Assembly (NCBI GenBank): GCA_965222215.1
Contig: OZ244931.1
Location: 1,922,001 to 1,986,000 of the forward strand
DNA length: 64,000 nucleotides
Origin: JABJAG01 sp965222215
GTDB taxonomy: Bacteria > Pseudomonadota > Alphaproteobacteria > UBA6615
Direction: 5' to 3'
In this document: piece by piece, positions 36,672 through 45,098 of the stretch
How the letters are laid out: each line of letters opens with the position of its first letter
Position numbering within the stretch: the stretch's first letter is position 1
Notes under the pieces: generated by a model
The model's input: the letters and a program-made list of their open reading frames with translations, nothing else
What the model was told of the DNA's origin: nothing
Databases searched by the model: none
Made by a program: the position numbers and the translations under genes

Positions 36672-37154
36672 ATGAACCTGAAATCCATCATCGGTCTGGG
36701 CACCCTGTTCGTTCTTGCAGCGGCGTCACACGCCATCGCTGAGAACCATGAATTGACCAACTTCGAGTACCGGGACTTCGAAAAGGGCATGCTCGAATTC
36801 GAAACCCAGGACTACGACGCGGCGTTCGAGTACTGGAAATCTCTGGCCCGCGAAGGCGTGCCGGAAGCCCAGTACAATGTCGGCCGGATGCATGCCTATG
36901 GCGAGGGTGTGCCGAAGAGCTACACGAACGCCTACGCTTGGTTCCTGCGGGCCGAGTACAACGGCGCTTCTGAAGCGACTCAGGCGCTGAGACAATTGAG
37001 GCGCTACATCGACCCCGAAGAAATTTCGGCGGCGGAGACCCGTGCAAAAGAGATTGCACGTATGGAAGCCGGCTTCGAGGATCCCGATCTTCGTCCCCGT
37101 TTGCACGGTACTTCCTCGGTTTCAGACGATGCCCCGGAGTCGGGAAACAGATAG
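36672..37154 (+). CDS. Secreted Sel1-repeat protein
   Basis: 160 residues. Residues 1-23 form a signal peptide (ending SHAIAE). One Sel1 repeat pair follows (DYDAAFEYWKSLAREGVPEAQY, GRMHAYGEGVPKSYTNAYAWF), then DPEEISAAETRAKEIARME. It is paralogous to the Sel1 protein encoded at 35908, and the two flank the small flagellar-like gene. A strong terminator follows. Confidence 0.8.
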   Translation: MNLKSIIGLGTLFVLAAASHAIAENHELTNFEYRDFEKGMLEFETQDYDAAFEYWKSLAREGVPEAQYNVGRMHAYGEGVPKSYTNAYAWFLRAEYNGASEATQALRQLRRYIDPEEISAAETRAKEIARMEAGFEDPDLRPRLHGTSSVSDDAPESGNR

Positions 37155-37166
37155 CGGTGACAATAG

Positions 37167-37201
37167 AAAAGCCCGCCGCGTGATGGGCGCGGCGGGCTTT
37201 T
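37167..37201. terminator. Bidirectional Rho-independent terminator
   Basis: AAAAGCCCGCCGCG (37167-37180) pairs perfectly with CGCGGCGGGCTTTT (37188-37201) around a 7-nt loop. The A/T runs at both ends let it work for the Sel1 gene (plus) and the TPR gene (minus) that converge here. Confidence 0.92.
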
Positions 37202-37225
37202 GCTAGTCGTATCGGTTCGTGCGGG

Positions 37226-37708
37226 CTACCAGCGTGCCTTGCTGGTCTGGCCGCCGGAAGCGAACGCCTGGCGGAGCTGTTCGAGCTCCTCGCAGCCATT
37301 CGGGCAAACTTTCTCAAGCTTCGCCAAAGTTTCCTGGGCCATGTCCTTGCGGTCCGTCTCCAGATAGAGCTCGCCGACATACTCCAACGCGCCCTTATGC
37401 TCCGGATTCAGCCGCAGGGCGCGCTTGTAATTGCGCTCTGCACGGCTGTAGTCCTTTGACTTGCGATAGCTGAAGCCCAGAAGATTGTAGGCATCGGCCT
37501 CGCGCGGATTGGTCTCGACAACGTCGTTCAGGATGTCGATGGCGCGATCGTACTTTTCGTCCCGAATAAGAGATTCGGCACTCGCAATCTGGGTGCGGAC
37601 CTCAGCCGGCGTCAGTTCGGATGTGGTCGACGTACCGGCGGCGAAAGCACTGCCGGCACCAAAAGCGAGAGAGGTCGCGACGAGTGCCGCGGCGAAACGT
37701 AAACGCAT
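37226..37708 (-). CDS. Periplasmic tetratricopeptide-repeat protein
   Basis: 160 residues from ATG 37708; upstream in-frame codons lack coding character. Residues 1-24 are a signal peptide (ending GSAFAAG). Three TPR-like units follow (KYDRAIDILNDVVETNP, ADAYNLLGFSYRKSKDYSRAE, KRALRLNPEHKGALEYVGEL), then two Cys in KVCPNGCEEL. A scaffold role in the periplasm is the usual inference. Divergent from the adenylate cyclase gene. Confidence 0.83.
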   Translation of the reverse strand: MRLRFAAALVATSLAFGAGSAFAAGTSTTSELTPAEVRTQIASAESLIRDEKYDRAIDILNDVVETNPREADAYNLLGFSYRKSKDYSRAERNYKRALRLNPEHKGALEYVGELYLETDRKDMAQETLAKLEKVCPNGCEELEQLRQAFASGGQTSKARW

Positions 37709-37853
37709 GGGATGGTATCTCCACTCGTTGAGCGGGGCTCCCTCGCAGCCCCTGTTCACTTTTCACTAGGCACCCCCCGAAACACGTTTCGGCGCCCAAA
37801 GGGCATGCTACCCTTAGATTCTAGATAGTGACAAACGGAAGCCGTTCAACACC

Positions 37854-39641
37854 ATGTCAGCGTCCGATACGGCGATTTCCCGCAAACGGCCCGGAAATCC
37901 AGCGAAAATACCGTTCAGAATTACGCGGCGCGGCCTGCGACTGGGCAGCGGATTGATCCTGTTCGCGTTCGTTTTCTCTCATTTGGCAAATCATGCCCTC
38001 GGCCTTATCTCGCTGGACGCCCTGCAGGCGGGCCATCGGATCTTCGCGATTGTCTGGCAGAATCCCGCCTCCTCTACCCTCGTCGTCCTTTCGATAACGG
38101 TTCATGTCTGCCTGGCGCTGCATTCGGTCTACATGCGGCGGCGGCTGAAGATGCGTTTCGGCGAGGCGGCGCAACTATTGCTCGGGTTTGCCGCCCCCGT
38201 GCTCCTCGTCGCCCATATCCTCGGCACGAACGTCGCGGCGCAGTTGTTCGATACCAGCGGCGGCTATCTCTATGTCGTGATGGCGCTGTGGATCGACAGT
38301 CCCATGCACGGTATCCGCCAAGCTGCCGCCACCCTCGTCATCTGGATTCATGCCTGCATCGGCCTCTACTACTGGCTTCATCTCAAACCCTGGTTCTCCC
38401 GTGCGGCACCATGGATGTTCGGCACCGTGCTGCTTTTGCCCGTCCTGTCGCTGCTCGGGTTCATGTCCTCCGGCCGGGCCATCGACCGGCTGATTCAGGA
38501 AGATCCCGGCCTCCGGGTCGATATCGCGATCGACGCCAATGCGCCCGCAGCGGAGCAGATTGAGTTCCTCTATGTTCTGGAGACACGAATTTTCATCGGG
38601 CTTGGTGTGGTCCTCGTGCTGGTCCTCATCGCCCGGGCGATCCGGCTCTACATCGAAGGCCGCGCCGAGGTCGTCAGCATTACCTATCCGGAGGGACGCG
38701 CCGTTTCCGTTCCCCCGGGGACGACCATTCTGGAAGCCAGCCAGCTCAACGACATCCCCCATGCGGCCGTGTGCGGCGGTCGCGGGCGATGCTCGACATG
38801 CCGGGTTCGCATCAATGGCCCACTCGACAACCTGCCGGAGCCGGACGAATCAGAACAAAAGGTCCTGCGTCGCGTGGGGGCCGCCCCCGATGTCCGGCTG
38901 GCATGCCAGACCCGGCCGGCCGAAGACCTCTCCGTCACGCCCCTGCTGCCGCCCAACGCCAGTCCGCGGGACGGCTTCGCCAAATCGGCGGCCATGCAGG
39001 GACAGGAACAGGAGATCGCCATCCTGTTCGCCGATATCCGAGGTTTCACCACGTTCTCGGAACAGAAGCTGCCCTACGACGTCGTGTTCCTTCTGAACCG
39101 GTACTTCCGTTCCATGGGTGAGGCTATCGAGAAGGCCGGCGGGCGCGTCGACAAGTTTATCGGCGACGGGATCATGGCTCTGTTCGGGATAGACGGGAAC
39201 GCCCGGGACGGCGCACGCGCCGGCCTGAATGCCGCGGTGACCATGTCGGAACGCCTCGACGAGCTGAACACGCTGCTCAAGGCCGACCTGCCGGAACCGC
39301 TGCGGATCGGGATCGGCGTCCACGCCGGTCCGGCGATTGTCGGCGAAATGGGCTACGGCCCGGCCATATCCGTGACCGCCATCGGGGATACCGTAAACAC
39401 GTCGAGCCGGCTGGAAGCCAAGACCAAGGACTTTGCGGCGCAACTGATCGTGTCGCAACACCTGGCCGATGTGGCCGGCCTGGACACGAGTTCGCTTCGC
39501 CGGGAGCAGATTGAGGTGCGTGGGCGCAAGGAACCCATGGACATCGTCGTGCTCGACGACGCCAAGGAACTCCAGAGATTGCTCGATCAAACGCCGGTCG
39601 CACCGCGCGACCGGGAGAAAGTGCCTCAGCCCGCGTCCTGA
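37854..39641 (+). CDS. Adenylate cyclase with histidine-rich membrane anchor and [2Fe-2S] domain
   Basis: 595 residues in three modules. Residues 30-265 hold six membrane segments with histidines at helix positions (H43, H47, H84, H90, H121, H166, H176), as expected of a haem-b anchor of the succinate-dehydrogenase type. Residues about 270-360 are a plant-type [2Fe-2S] ferredoxin domain (C307, C313, C316, C351). Residues about 385-580 are a class III cyclase with metal Asp residues D394 (FADIRGF) and D438 (GDGIMA) and TAIGDTVNTSSRLE. It should make cAMP in response to redox or quinone state, as proposed for CyaC of Sinorhizobium meliloti. Its last 16 bp overlap the convergent SapC gene. Confidence 0.87.
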   Translation: MSASDTAISRKRPGNPAKIPFRITRRGLRLGSGLILFAFVFSHLANHALGLISLDALQAGHRIFAIVWQNPASSTLVVLSITVHVCLALHSVYMRRRLKMRFGEAAQLLLGFAAPVLLVAHILGTNVAAQLFDTSGGYLYVVMALWIDSPMHGIRQAAATLVIWIHACIGLYYWLHLKPWFSRAAPWMFGTVLLLPVLSLLGFMSSGRAIDRLIQEDPGLRVDIAIDANAPAAEQIEFLYVLETRIFIGLGVVLVLVLIARAIRLYIEGRAEVVSITYPEGRAVSVPPGTTILEASQLNDIPHAAVCGGRGRCSTCRVRINGPLDNLPEPDESEQKVLRRVGAAPDVRLACQTRPAEDLSVTPLLPPNASPRDGFAKSAAMQGQEQEIAILFADIRGFTTFSEQKLPYDVVFLLNRYFRSMGEAIEKAGGRVDKFIGDGIMALFGIDGNARDGARAGLNAAVTMSERLDELNTLLKADLPEPLRIGIGVHAGPAIVGEMGYGPAISVTAIGDTVNTSSRLEAKTKDFAAQLIVSQHLADVAGLDTSSLRREQIEVRGRKEPMDIVVLDDAKELQRLLDQTPVAPRDREKVPQPAS

Positions 39642-40456
39642 GCTTCGGCGGCCTTGTCTGCGGCGCGCTGCAGCACGGCGGGCCAGTTCGACAAAGAGAC
39701 CATGTGCGCATAGGCGACCGGCAGCCAGTTCTTGCGCCGCCAGTCGAGAAACACGTCGTCGCTCAACTGCTCGAACTTCTCGCGGTCGATGATCTTGTAG
39801 CCCTGCATCTGAATCTTGCGGTCGTCCGCCAGACGAATCTCTGTCGAGTTGTCCGTCAGCAGCCCGCGTTCCTCCAGTTCGGCGACGAATTTCTGTGTCG
39901 CCTCATACTGCGCATGGTACGCACGGCAGAATTCCATCGCCTGGTTCGTCACCTCGGCCGGCTTGCCGTCGGCATCGAACAAGGCGCGTTCCCCGTCCTC
40001 TTCCAGAAAACCGGAATCCTCATCGACGCACAGAATGAACTGCTGCTGTTCGGCGTTCTCCATCAGGATGAACGGATACCGGCGCACATAGGCCGGCACG
40101 TATGCGCCCCGCGCCCAGTGCTTTCCTTCGGCATCCACGAACGCATTCACGCCGGTGCGCAATCCGGTAATCGCAACCGGCAGGAAAGGCTCGGTGTTGG
40201 AGAACACGATCGGATAGTGCCGGGCCGCGATCGCGAACTCGACCACATTCAGGGGAATCGCGTTGGCGTTCGCCGCGAACCCGACATTCAGGTCCGACTT
40301 CATGGACGTCTTCGCGTGACGACCCGCTTCGACGGGCCGCGGCGCGGAATAGAACAGCGGGAAGCGCGGCGCGTCGCCCGTGGCGGTTTCGTCCGCGTTC
40401 TTGTCGTCCGCGGCCGAAGCTGCTTTGGCCTTTTCTTTCTTGGGCTTACGCGCCAT
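39626..40456 (-). CDS. SapC family protein
   Basis: 276 residues. After a charged Lys/Ala/Asp-rich N-terminus (1-30), the SapC domain fills most of the protein (HYPIVFSNTEPFLPVAITGL, WARGAYVPAYVRRYPFI, LCVDEDSGFL, AMEFCRAYHAQYEAT, WLPVAYAHMVSLSNW). SapC was named from S-layer loci; in alphaproteobacteria the role is unclear, although such genes occur in strains with giant RTX proteins. No signal peptide, so probably cytoplasmic. GGAG lies 8 nt before the ATG. Confidence 0.87.
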   Translation of the reverse strand: MARKPKKEKAKAASAADDKNADETATGDAPRFPLFYSAPRPVEAGRHAKTSMKSDLNVGFAANANAIPLNVVEFAIAARHYPIVFSNTEPFLPVAITGLRTGVNAFVDAEGKHWARGAYVPAYVRRYPFILMENAEQQQFILCVDEDSGFLEEDGERALFDADGKPAEVTNQAMEFCRAYHAQYEATQKFVAELEERGLLTDNSTEIRLADDRKIQMQGYKIIDREKFEQLSDDVFLDWRRKNWLPVAYAHMVSLSNWPAVLQRAADKAAEAQDAG

Positions 40457-40563
40457 CGATCAGTCTCCGTTGGTTTCCGGATAAATACGCGCGCACGTTA
40501 AAATGAACCGTTAACACAAAGCAATCTCGGCACATTTTTTCCCGAGTTGTTGCAAAGGCGCGA

Positions 40564-41355
40564 TTAGACACCCCGGTGGGTCAGTCCACCGTCGATCGCC
40601 GTGGTCGTACCGGTGATGTAGGACGCCGGCTCCCCGGCGAGAAACACAGCCATCGCCGCGAATTCGTCGGGCCGCCCCACCCGGCCCATCGGAATGGCGC
40701 CGGCCACTTCAGCGGCTACCTCTTCCGGTTTCACGCCGCGCTGCTCGGCGCCAACCTGGTAGAGCTGCCGGATCCGGTCCGTATCGATCCGTCCCGGCAT
40801 GAGCGCATTCACCGTCACGCCATCGGGTGCGACCTCGAGCGAGAGCGTCTTTGCCCAGTTTGTCAGCGCGATCCGGATCGCGTTCGAGATACCCAGCTGT
40901 GGGATCGGCTCGACCACGCCCGTGGACGTCACCAGCAAAACCCGTCCCCAGCCGCGTTCGCGCATACCCGGCAGCAGGTGACCGGTGAGCCGTGTCACCG
41001 AGACGAACATCGATTCGAAATACTGTCGCCAGGTGTCGGAATCGACCTGGCTGATCGGGCCGAACGGAGGACCGCCGGTGTTGTTCACGAGGATATCGAT
41101 GCCGCCGAATTCGTCGTCGGCGAACGCGGCGGCCCGGTCGACCGCGTCGAGATCGCCCATATCGCAGGAAGTCCCTAGAACGCGCACGTCGTGCCGGGCC
41201 GTCAGTTCTCCGGCAACCGATTTACAAGCTTCCCCGTCCCGGCTCGCAACGATCACCTCGGCGCCTTCGGCAGCCAGACCCGAAGCTATGGCGTGCCCGA
41301 TACCTTTGCTGGCGCCGAGTACCAGTGCACGCTTTCCGTCCAGCTTGAGGTCCAT
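40564..41355 (-). CDS. Short-chain dehydrogenase/reductase
   Basis: 263 residues. The nucleotide site LGASKGIGHAIA replaces the usual TGxxxGIG with GASKGIG. NNTGGPP stands where NNAG is normal, and the active-site Tyr of YxxxK is absent: the region reads LGISNAIRIALTNWAK. Several SDRs annotated as 3-oxoacyl-ACP reductases share the GASKGIG and NNTGGPP features. The C-terminal VFLAGEPASYITGTTTAIDGG is standard. It is the last gene of the Gld-type operon, 5 bp after the DUF4340 gene. Substrate unknown. Confidence 0.85.
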   Translation of the reverse strand: MDLKLDGKRALVLGASKGIGHAIASGLAAEGAEVIVASRDGEACKSVAGELTARHDVRVLGTSCDMGDLDAVDRAAAFADDEFGGIDILVNNTGGPPFGPISQVDSDTWRQYFESMFVSVTRLTGHLLPGMRERGWGRVLLVTSTGVVEPIPQLGISNAIRIALTNWAKTLSLEVAPDGVTVNALMPGRIDTDRIRQLYQVGAEQRGVKPEEVAAEVAGAIPMGRVGRPDEFAAMAVFLAGEPASYITGTTTAIDGGLTHRGV

Positions 41356-41360
41356 GGCGA

Positions 41361-42413
41361 TCAGGACGCGTTGTCGGCGGCGACGAGAACCTCTTCAACA
41401 GGTCGGGTCAGGTTCGTGAAAAACACGCTCGGCACCCAGTAAACCCAGCCATCCAGACGATCATTGAGCTCTTTCACAGATTCCCGGGCCGCCTTGGCCA
41501 CATCCGAATCGTCCGCGGCGTCGCCCACATAAGCGGCCTCAAAGGTCGCCCAGCGCTTGCGGTCGAGTTCGGCCATGCGCACACGAAGGCGCAACCCTTC
41601 AAAGGTGTCGATTTCAGCGACTTTCGCATCATCCGGCAGATCGATGTCCCCACGCGGCCTGACGTCCTCAAGTTGAACGTCACGCAGGTTGCGAACGGTC
41701 GAGACGACTTTCTCCTGGTCGAGTTCACGGCCCTCCGGCGCGCCCTGAACCGTAAAGGGCTCGCCGGCCTTTTCCCGTTCCAGAACATATCCGTCCGCGC
41801 CGCTGCCCACGGCGATGCGCGCGATACTGTCGTTGGGCAGATCGATTATTTCACGGTCGAGCCAGGGAACGAGGCGGGTCTGGACATTCGTCACGCCGCT
41901 GACCAGCCACACATCGTTGGTATCCGGGAACCGGATATAGGTGCCGCTGGACCGGCCTTCGAAGAACCGCGCGCTCGGGCGGCCGATCAAAAGATCGGCC
42001 AGCACGCTGCTATCGTCCGACGATACGGTCACCCTTGCCGACTCCGACAACTCGGCGTCGATATCCTCGACTTCCAGACGCGGGAAGCGTTCGGGGTTGG
42101 ATGTCTTGCGCTCGACGTAGCGCATATCGGCCAGACCCGCGATGAGACGCCGGACATCGCCTTCCTCGACCGGATAACCGTCGCGGTCGGGCGACACCCA
42201 TTGGCCGTCTTTTCGCTCAAGAATGAAATCGCCGAACCGGCTTCGTACTTCGACCTTTGCCGGAGAATCGGGGTTCTCTCTCAAGGTCTCGAAAACAGGC
42301 TCGCGCTTGACCGGGTCCAGCGTCGACGTTTCCCGGCCCAGGCCGACGGCAACCGCCAGAACGACGGTGACGACCGTAACAACCAGCCAGGCGATGAATA
42401 TGCGTGGGCTCAT
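41361..42413 (-). CDS. DUF4340 membrane-anchored protein
   Basis: 350 residues. One N-terminal membrane helix (about 6-26) is followed by a large beta-rich domain of the DUF4340 type (DFILERKDGQWVSPDRDGYPVEEGDVRRLIAGLADM; SSGTYIRFPDTNDVWLVSG; WLDREIIDLP). DUF4340 proteins commonly sit beside GldF/GldG-type ABC genes, as here. The bulk should face the periplasm. Function unknown. Confidence 0.85.
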   Translation of the reverse strand: MSPRIFIAWLVVTVVTVVLAVAVGLGRETSTLDPVKREPVFETLRENPDSPAKVEVRSRFGDFILERKDGQWVSPDRDGYPVEEGDVRRLIAGLADMRYVERKTSNPERFPRLEVEDIDAELSESARVTVSSDDSSVLADLLIGRPSARFFEGRSSGTYIRFPDTNDVWLVSGVTNVQTRLVPWLDREIIDLPNDSIARIAVGSGADGYVLEREKAGEPFTVQGAPEGRELDQEKVVSTVRNLRDVQLEDVRPRGDIDLPDDAKVAEIDTFEGLRLRVRMAELDRKRWATFEAAYVGDAADDSDVAKAARESVKELNDRLDGWVYWVPSVFFTNLTRPVEEVLVAADNAS

Positions 42414-42425
42414 CTTCTCATCCCC

Positions 42426-44360
42426 CTAGTGCAGCACGGTTCGGTGATAGCGCGCGCGCCGGGCCCGTCGGACCACCGCGAGAATGACGGCCAGCAATGC
42501 CACGAGCACCGGAACCGCCCAGATGTTCAGAAGCCTGACTTCCCGCTGAAGCGATTCGACGTCTTCACGAAGTGAGCGCTGGACGTCACGAAGCTCCTTG
42601 CGCAGATCGAGCATCTCGACCCGGAAATTATCGATCTCTTCCTGCTGACGCGCCGTCAGGAGCACACCCGTCGTCTGCTCCTCGCGCTGCAGGCCCTCGA
42701 TGGTCTGCTCCATCTCGGCGATCCGTCCAAGCAGTTCCTGTTCCTTGGCCCGGAACTGGTTGTCCGCTTCCGCCCGCATCTCCTCGATCACCGTGAAAGG
42801 CCGGATGGCAAGGCCACGGCCACGCAGCGTGACCAGGCCCTGGCTGCCACGAAGGTTATCGATGGCATTGATGAAGAAGTCGGCGTTGTTCGCGGTCGGC
42901 ACGGCCACGCGCTCGCCCGCGACGTCGCGCACTTGCGCCCAGTTCTGGTCCGCGAGCATGTCGGCATCGCCCATCAGGATCGCGTTAAGCGGTTCAACCC
43001 CTTCGCTCTTATGCGCCGCAAGAAGCGCCTCCTTGTCGGTATCTTCCTCCAAGGCTTCCAACACGGCCTCCGGCGGACCGTCCGGAAAGGCCGATTTCAC
43101 CGGACCGCTCGCCCGCACGACCACGTTGTAGGACGTGTCTTCTGACTCGAACTTGTCACGGAGCGCAATCGGGTTCGGCTGCTGGGAGATATCGAAGGCG
43201 CTCATCATGTCGGAGTTCTTCGTTGTGAACACCAGCGGCTCAAGCGTGGTTTCCGCTCCCTCGGCCGCCATGAAGGCACCCGTCGAACTCAACACGAGCC
43301 GCTGCAACTGGGCGGTGATCGCATCTTCGGTGTTGAAGCGGTCGCCCTGCATGTCGAGCCACGCGACATAGTCGACAGCGACCTGCCGTCCCGTCTCGGG
43401 ATTCGGAAAACCGACACGGATCGCATCGTCGAGGTTGCCGACAAACTCGCCACGTTTCACCTCGACACCCCAAGCGTTGAGGAGCGGCTCGATCGCCGCC
43501 TGCCCGACACCCGGCGGCGGAAGCTGGCCCGCGGCCGGTCCGGCCAGGGCGAACGATTCCGCGAACGGGTCCGCGACGATGAGCGCCGCACCGCCATTCA
43601 TGACGTACTGGTCCATATCGTAGAGCAGTTCGTCCTTGATCGTATGTGCGCCCACAACGACCAGGACTTTCGTGTTCTCCGGCAGTTCGGTGGTGTCCTT
43701 GTCCAGGATCCGCACATCGAAAAACTGCTGCATGCTTTCCAGCACCAGCCACGGCGTGAAATTGTCGAACTGGGTGCCCTGGAACGGGAGATCCGTCAGC
43801 ATGGCGACGACCGCCTTTTCGGGATCCGCCAAGTTCGAGATCAGACGGGTGAGGTCGTATTCCAGAAACGGGCTGCGCTCCGGCGCGAGATAGCCGATGG
43901 CGTCGACATCGTCGGTTGAATTGGTGCCCGAAACGCCGAAGTAGACCCGGGCGCCCGACTGATCGAATGGCAGGCCCTGTATACCGTCGCTCACCGCCAG
44001 GTCCTCTTCGGGAGAGAAGGGTTGCGGGTCGAAGAACTCGATGCGGACTTTCCCGTCCGACAGGCGCTCGTACTCATCGAGCAGTTCGCGCACCCGGTCG
44101 GCATGGCGCGCGATATCCGGTCCGATCTCGTCGAACTTGTCCGAGTAATACAGGCGGATATCGATAGGCTCATCGAGCGACGCGAGCACCTCCCTGGTGC
44201 CGTCCGAAAGCGTGAACAACCGATCCTCGGTCAGGTCGAGACGGGTTCCCGTAAAGACGGTGTTCACCAGCGCGTTGAACGACAGGAAGAAAACAATAGC
44301 GAGCGCGACGGTGCCCCAGGCGAGCGCCGCACGATCTGCGTTCCGGATCTTGTCCCACAT
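42426..44360 (-). CDS. GldG-like ABC-system auxiliary protein
   Basis: 644 residues. An N-terminal helix (about 15-37) leads to an ABC_transp_aux domain (LTEDRLFTLSDGTREVLASL, IRLYYSDKFDEIGPDIARHADRVRELLDEY, VRIEFFDPQPFSPEEDLA) and a long GATase-like region (KVLVVVGAHTIKDELLYDMDQYVMNGGAALIVADPF). A coiled coil near 545-610 precedes a C-terminal helix. This is the architecture of Bacteroidetes GldG, but the gene is in a proteobacterial setting, where the system's role is unknown. Confidence 0.86.
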   Translation of the reverse strand: MWDKIRNADRAALAWGTVALAIVFFLSFNALVNTVFTGTRLDLTEDRLFTLSDGTREVLASLDEPIDIRLYYSDKFDEIGPDIARHADRVRELLDEYERLSDGKVRIEFFDPQPFSPEEDLAVSDGIQGLPFDQSGARVYFGVSGTNSTDDVDAIGYLAPERSPFLEYDLTRLISNLADPEKAVVAMLTDLPFQGTQFDNFTPWLVLESMQQFFDVRILDKDTTELPENTKVLVVVGAHTIKDELLYDMDQYVMNGGAALIVADPFAESFALAGPAAGQLPPPGVGQAAIEPLLNAWGVEVKRGEFVGNLDDAIRVGFPNPETGRQVAVDYVAWLDMQGDRFNTEDAITAQLQRLVLSSTGAFMAAEGAETTLEPLVFTTKNSDMMSAFDISQQPNPIALRDKFESEDTSYNVVVRASGPVKSAFPDGPPEAVLEALEEDTDKEALLAAHKSEGVEPLNAILMGDADMLADQNWAQVRDVAGERVAVPTANNADFFINAIDNLRGSQGLVTLRGRGLAIRPFTVIEEMRAEADNQFRAKEQELLGRIAEMEQTIEGLQREEQTTGVLLTARQQEEIDNFRVEMLDLRKELRDVQRSLREDVESLQREVRLLNIWAVPVLVALLAVILAVVRRARRARYHRTVLH

Positions 44361-44363
44361 GGC

Positions 44364-45098
44364 TCAGACCCCCTTCTTCGCTTCGACGATCGCGGTGTTC
44401 ACGAACAGCGCAACCCCGATCACAGAGAAGAAAAACACGATGTCGCGGATATCGATCACGCCGCGCGCGATCTCGGTGAAGTTGGTCAGGAAACTGAGCT
44501 CGGCCACGGACTCGACGAAGGTCTGCGGCGTCCAGGCCCGGAAGAACGACTGGATAATCTCAACGCCGCTCATCATGAACACGAAGCACACGGCCGATGC
44601 GAGCACGAAGGCGATGACCTGGTTCTTGGTCAGTGCCGATACGCAGGAGCTGAGCGCCAGGAAACCACCGGCGACGAGCCAGCTTCCGATATACGCCGCG
44701 AGAATGATTCCGTTGTCGGGATTTCCGAGGTAGTTGACCGTCAGCCACATCGGAAACGTCAGCGTCAGCGCAATGCCGGCAAAGACCCAGGCGGCGAGGA
44801 ACTTGCCCAGCACGATCTGGCCCGTGGTGACCGGCAGCGTCAGAAGGAACTCAATCGTTCCGGACTTGCGTTCCTCCGCCCACAGCCGCATGCCGACGGC
44901 GGGGATGAGGAACAGATAGAGATAGGGGTGATAGATGAAGAAGACCTGCAGGTCGGCCTGTCCCCGGTCGAGCCAGGCGCCAAAGAAGAAGGTCAGCCCG
45001 CCTGCGAGCGCGAGGAAAATCACGATAAACACATACGCCAGCGGCGAGGTGAAATAGGCCGACAACTCGCGCCGGCTTACAATCCAGATGTTATGCAT
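44364..45098 (-). CDS. GldF-like ABC permease
   Basis: 244 residues from ATG 45098, with about six membrane segments. Features of ABC-2 type permeases of the GldF/NosY group are visible: SRRELSAYFTSPLAYVFI near the start, AEERKSGTIEFLLTLPVT, FTEIARGVIDIRDIVFF. The start overlaps the end of the ATPase gene by 8 bp. It pairs with that ATPase and the GldG-like protein. Confidence 0.87.
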   Translation of the reverse strand: MHNIWIVSRRELSAYFTSPLAYVFIVIFLALAGGLTFFFGAWLDRGQADLQVFFIYHPYLYLFLIPAVGMRLWAEERKSGTIEFLLTLPVTTGQIVLGKFLAAWVFAGIALTLTFPMWLTVNYLGNPDNGIILAAYIGSWLVAGGFLALSSCVSALTKNQVIAFVLASAVCFVFMMSGVEIIQSFFRAWTPQTFVESVAELSFLTNFTEIARGVIDIRDIVFFFSVIGVALFVNTAIVEAKKGV

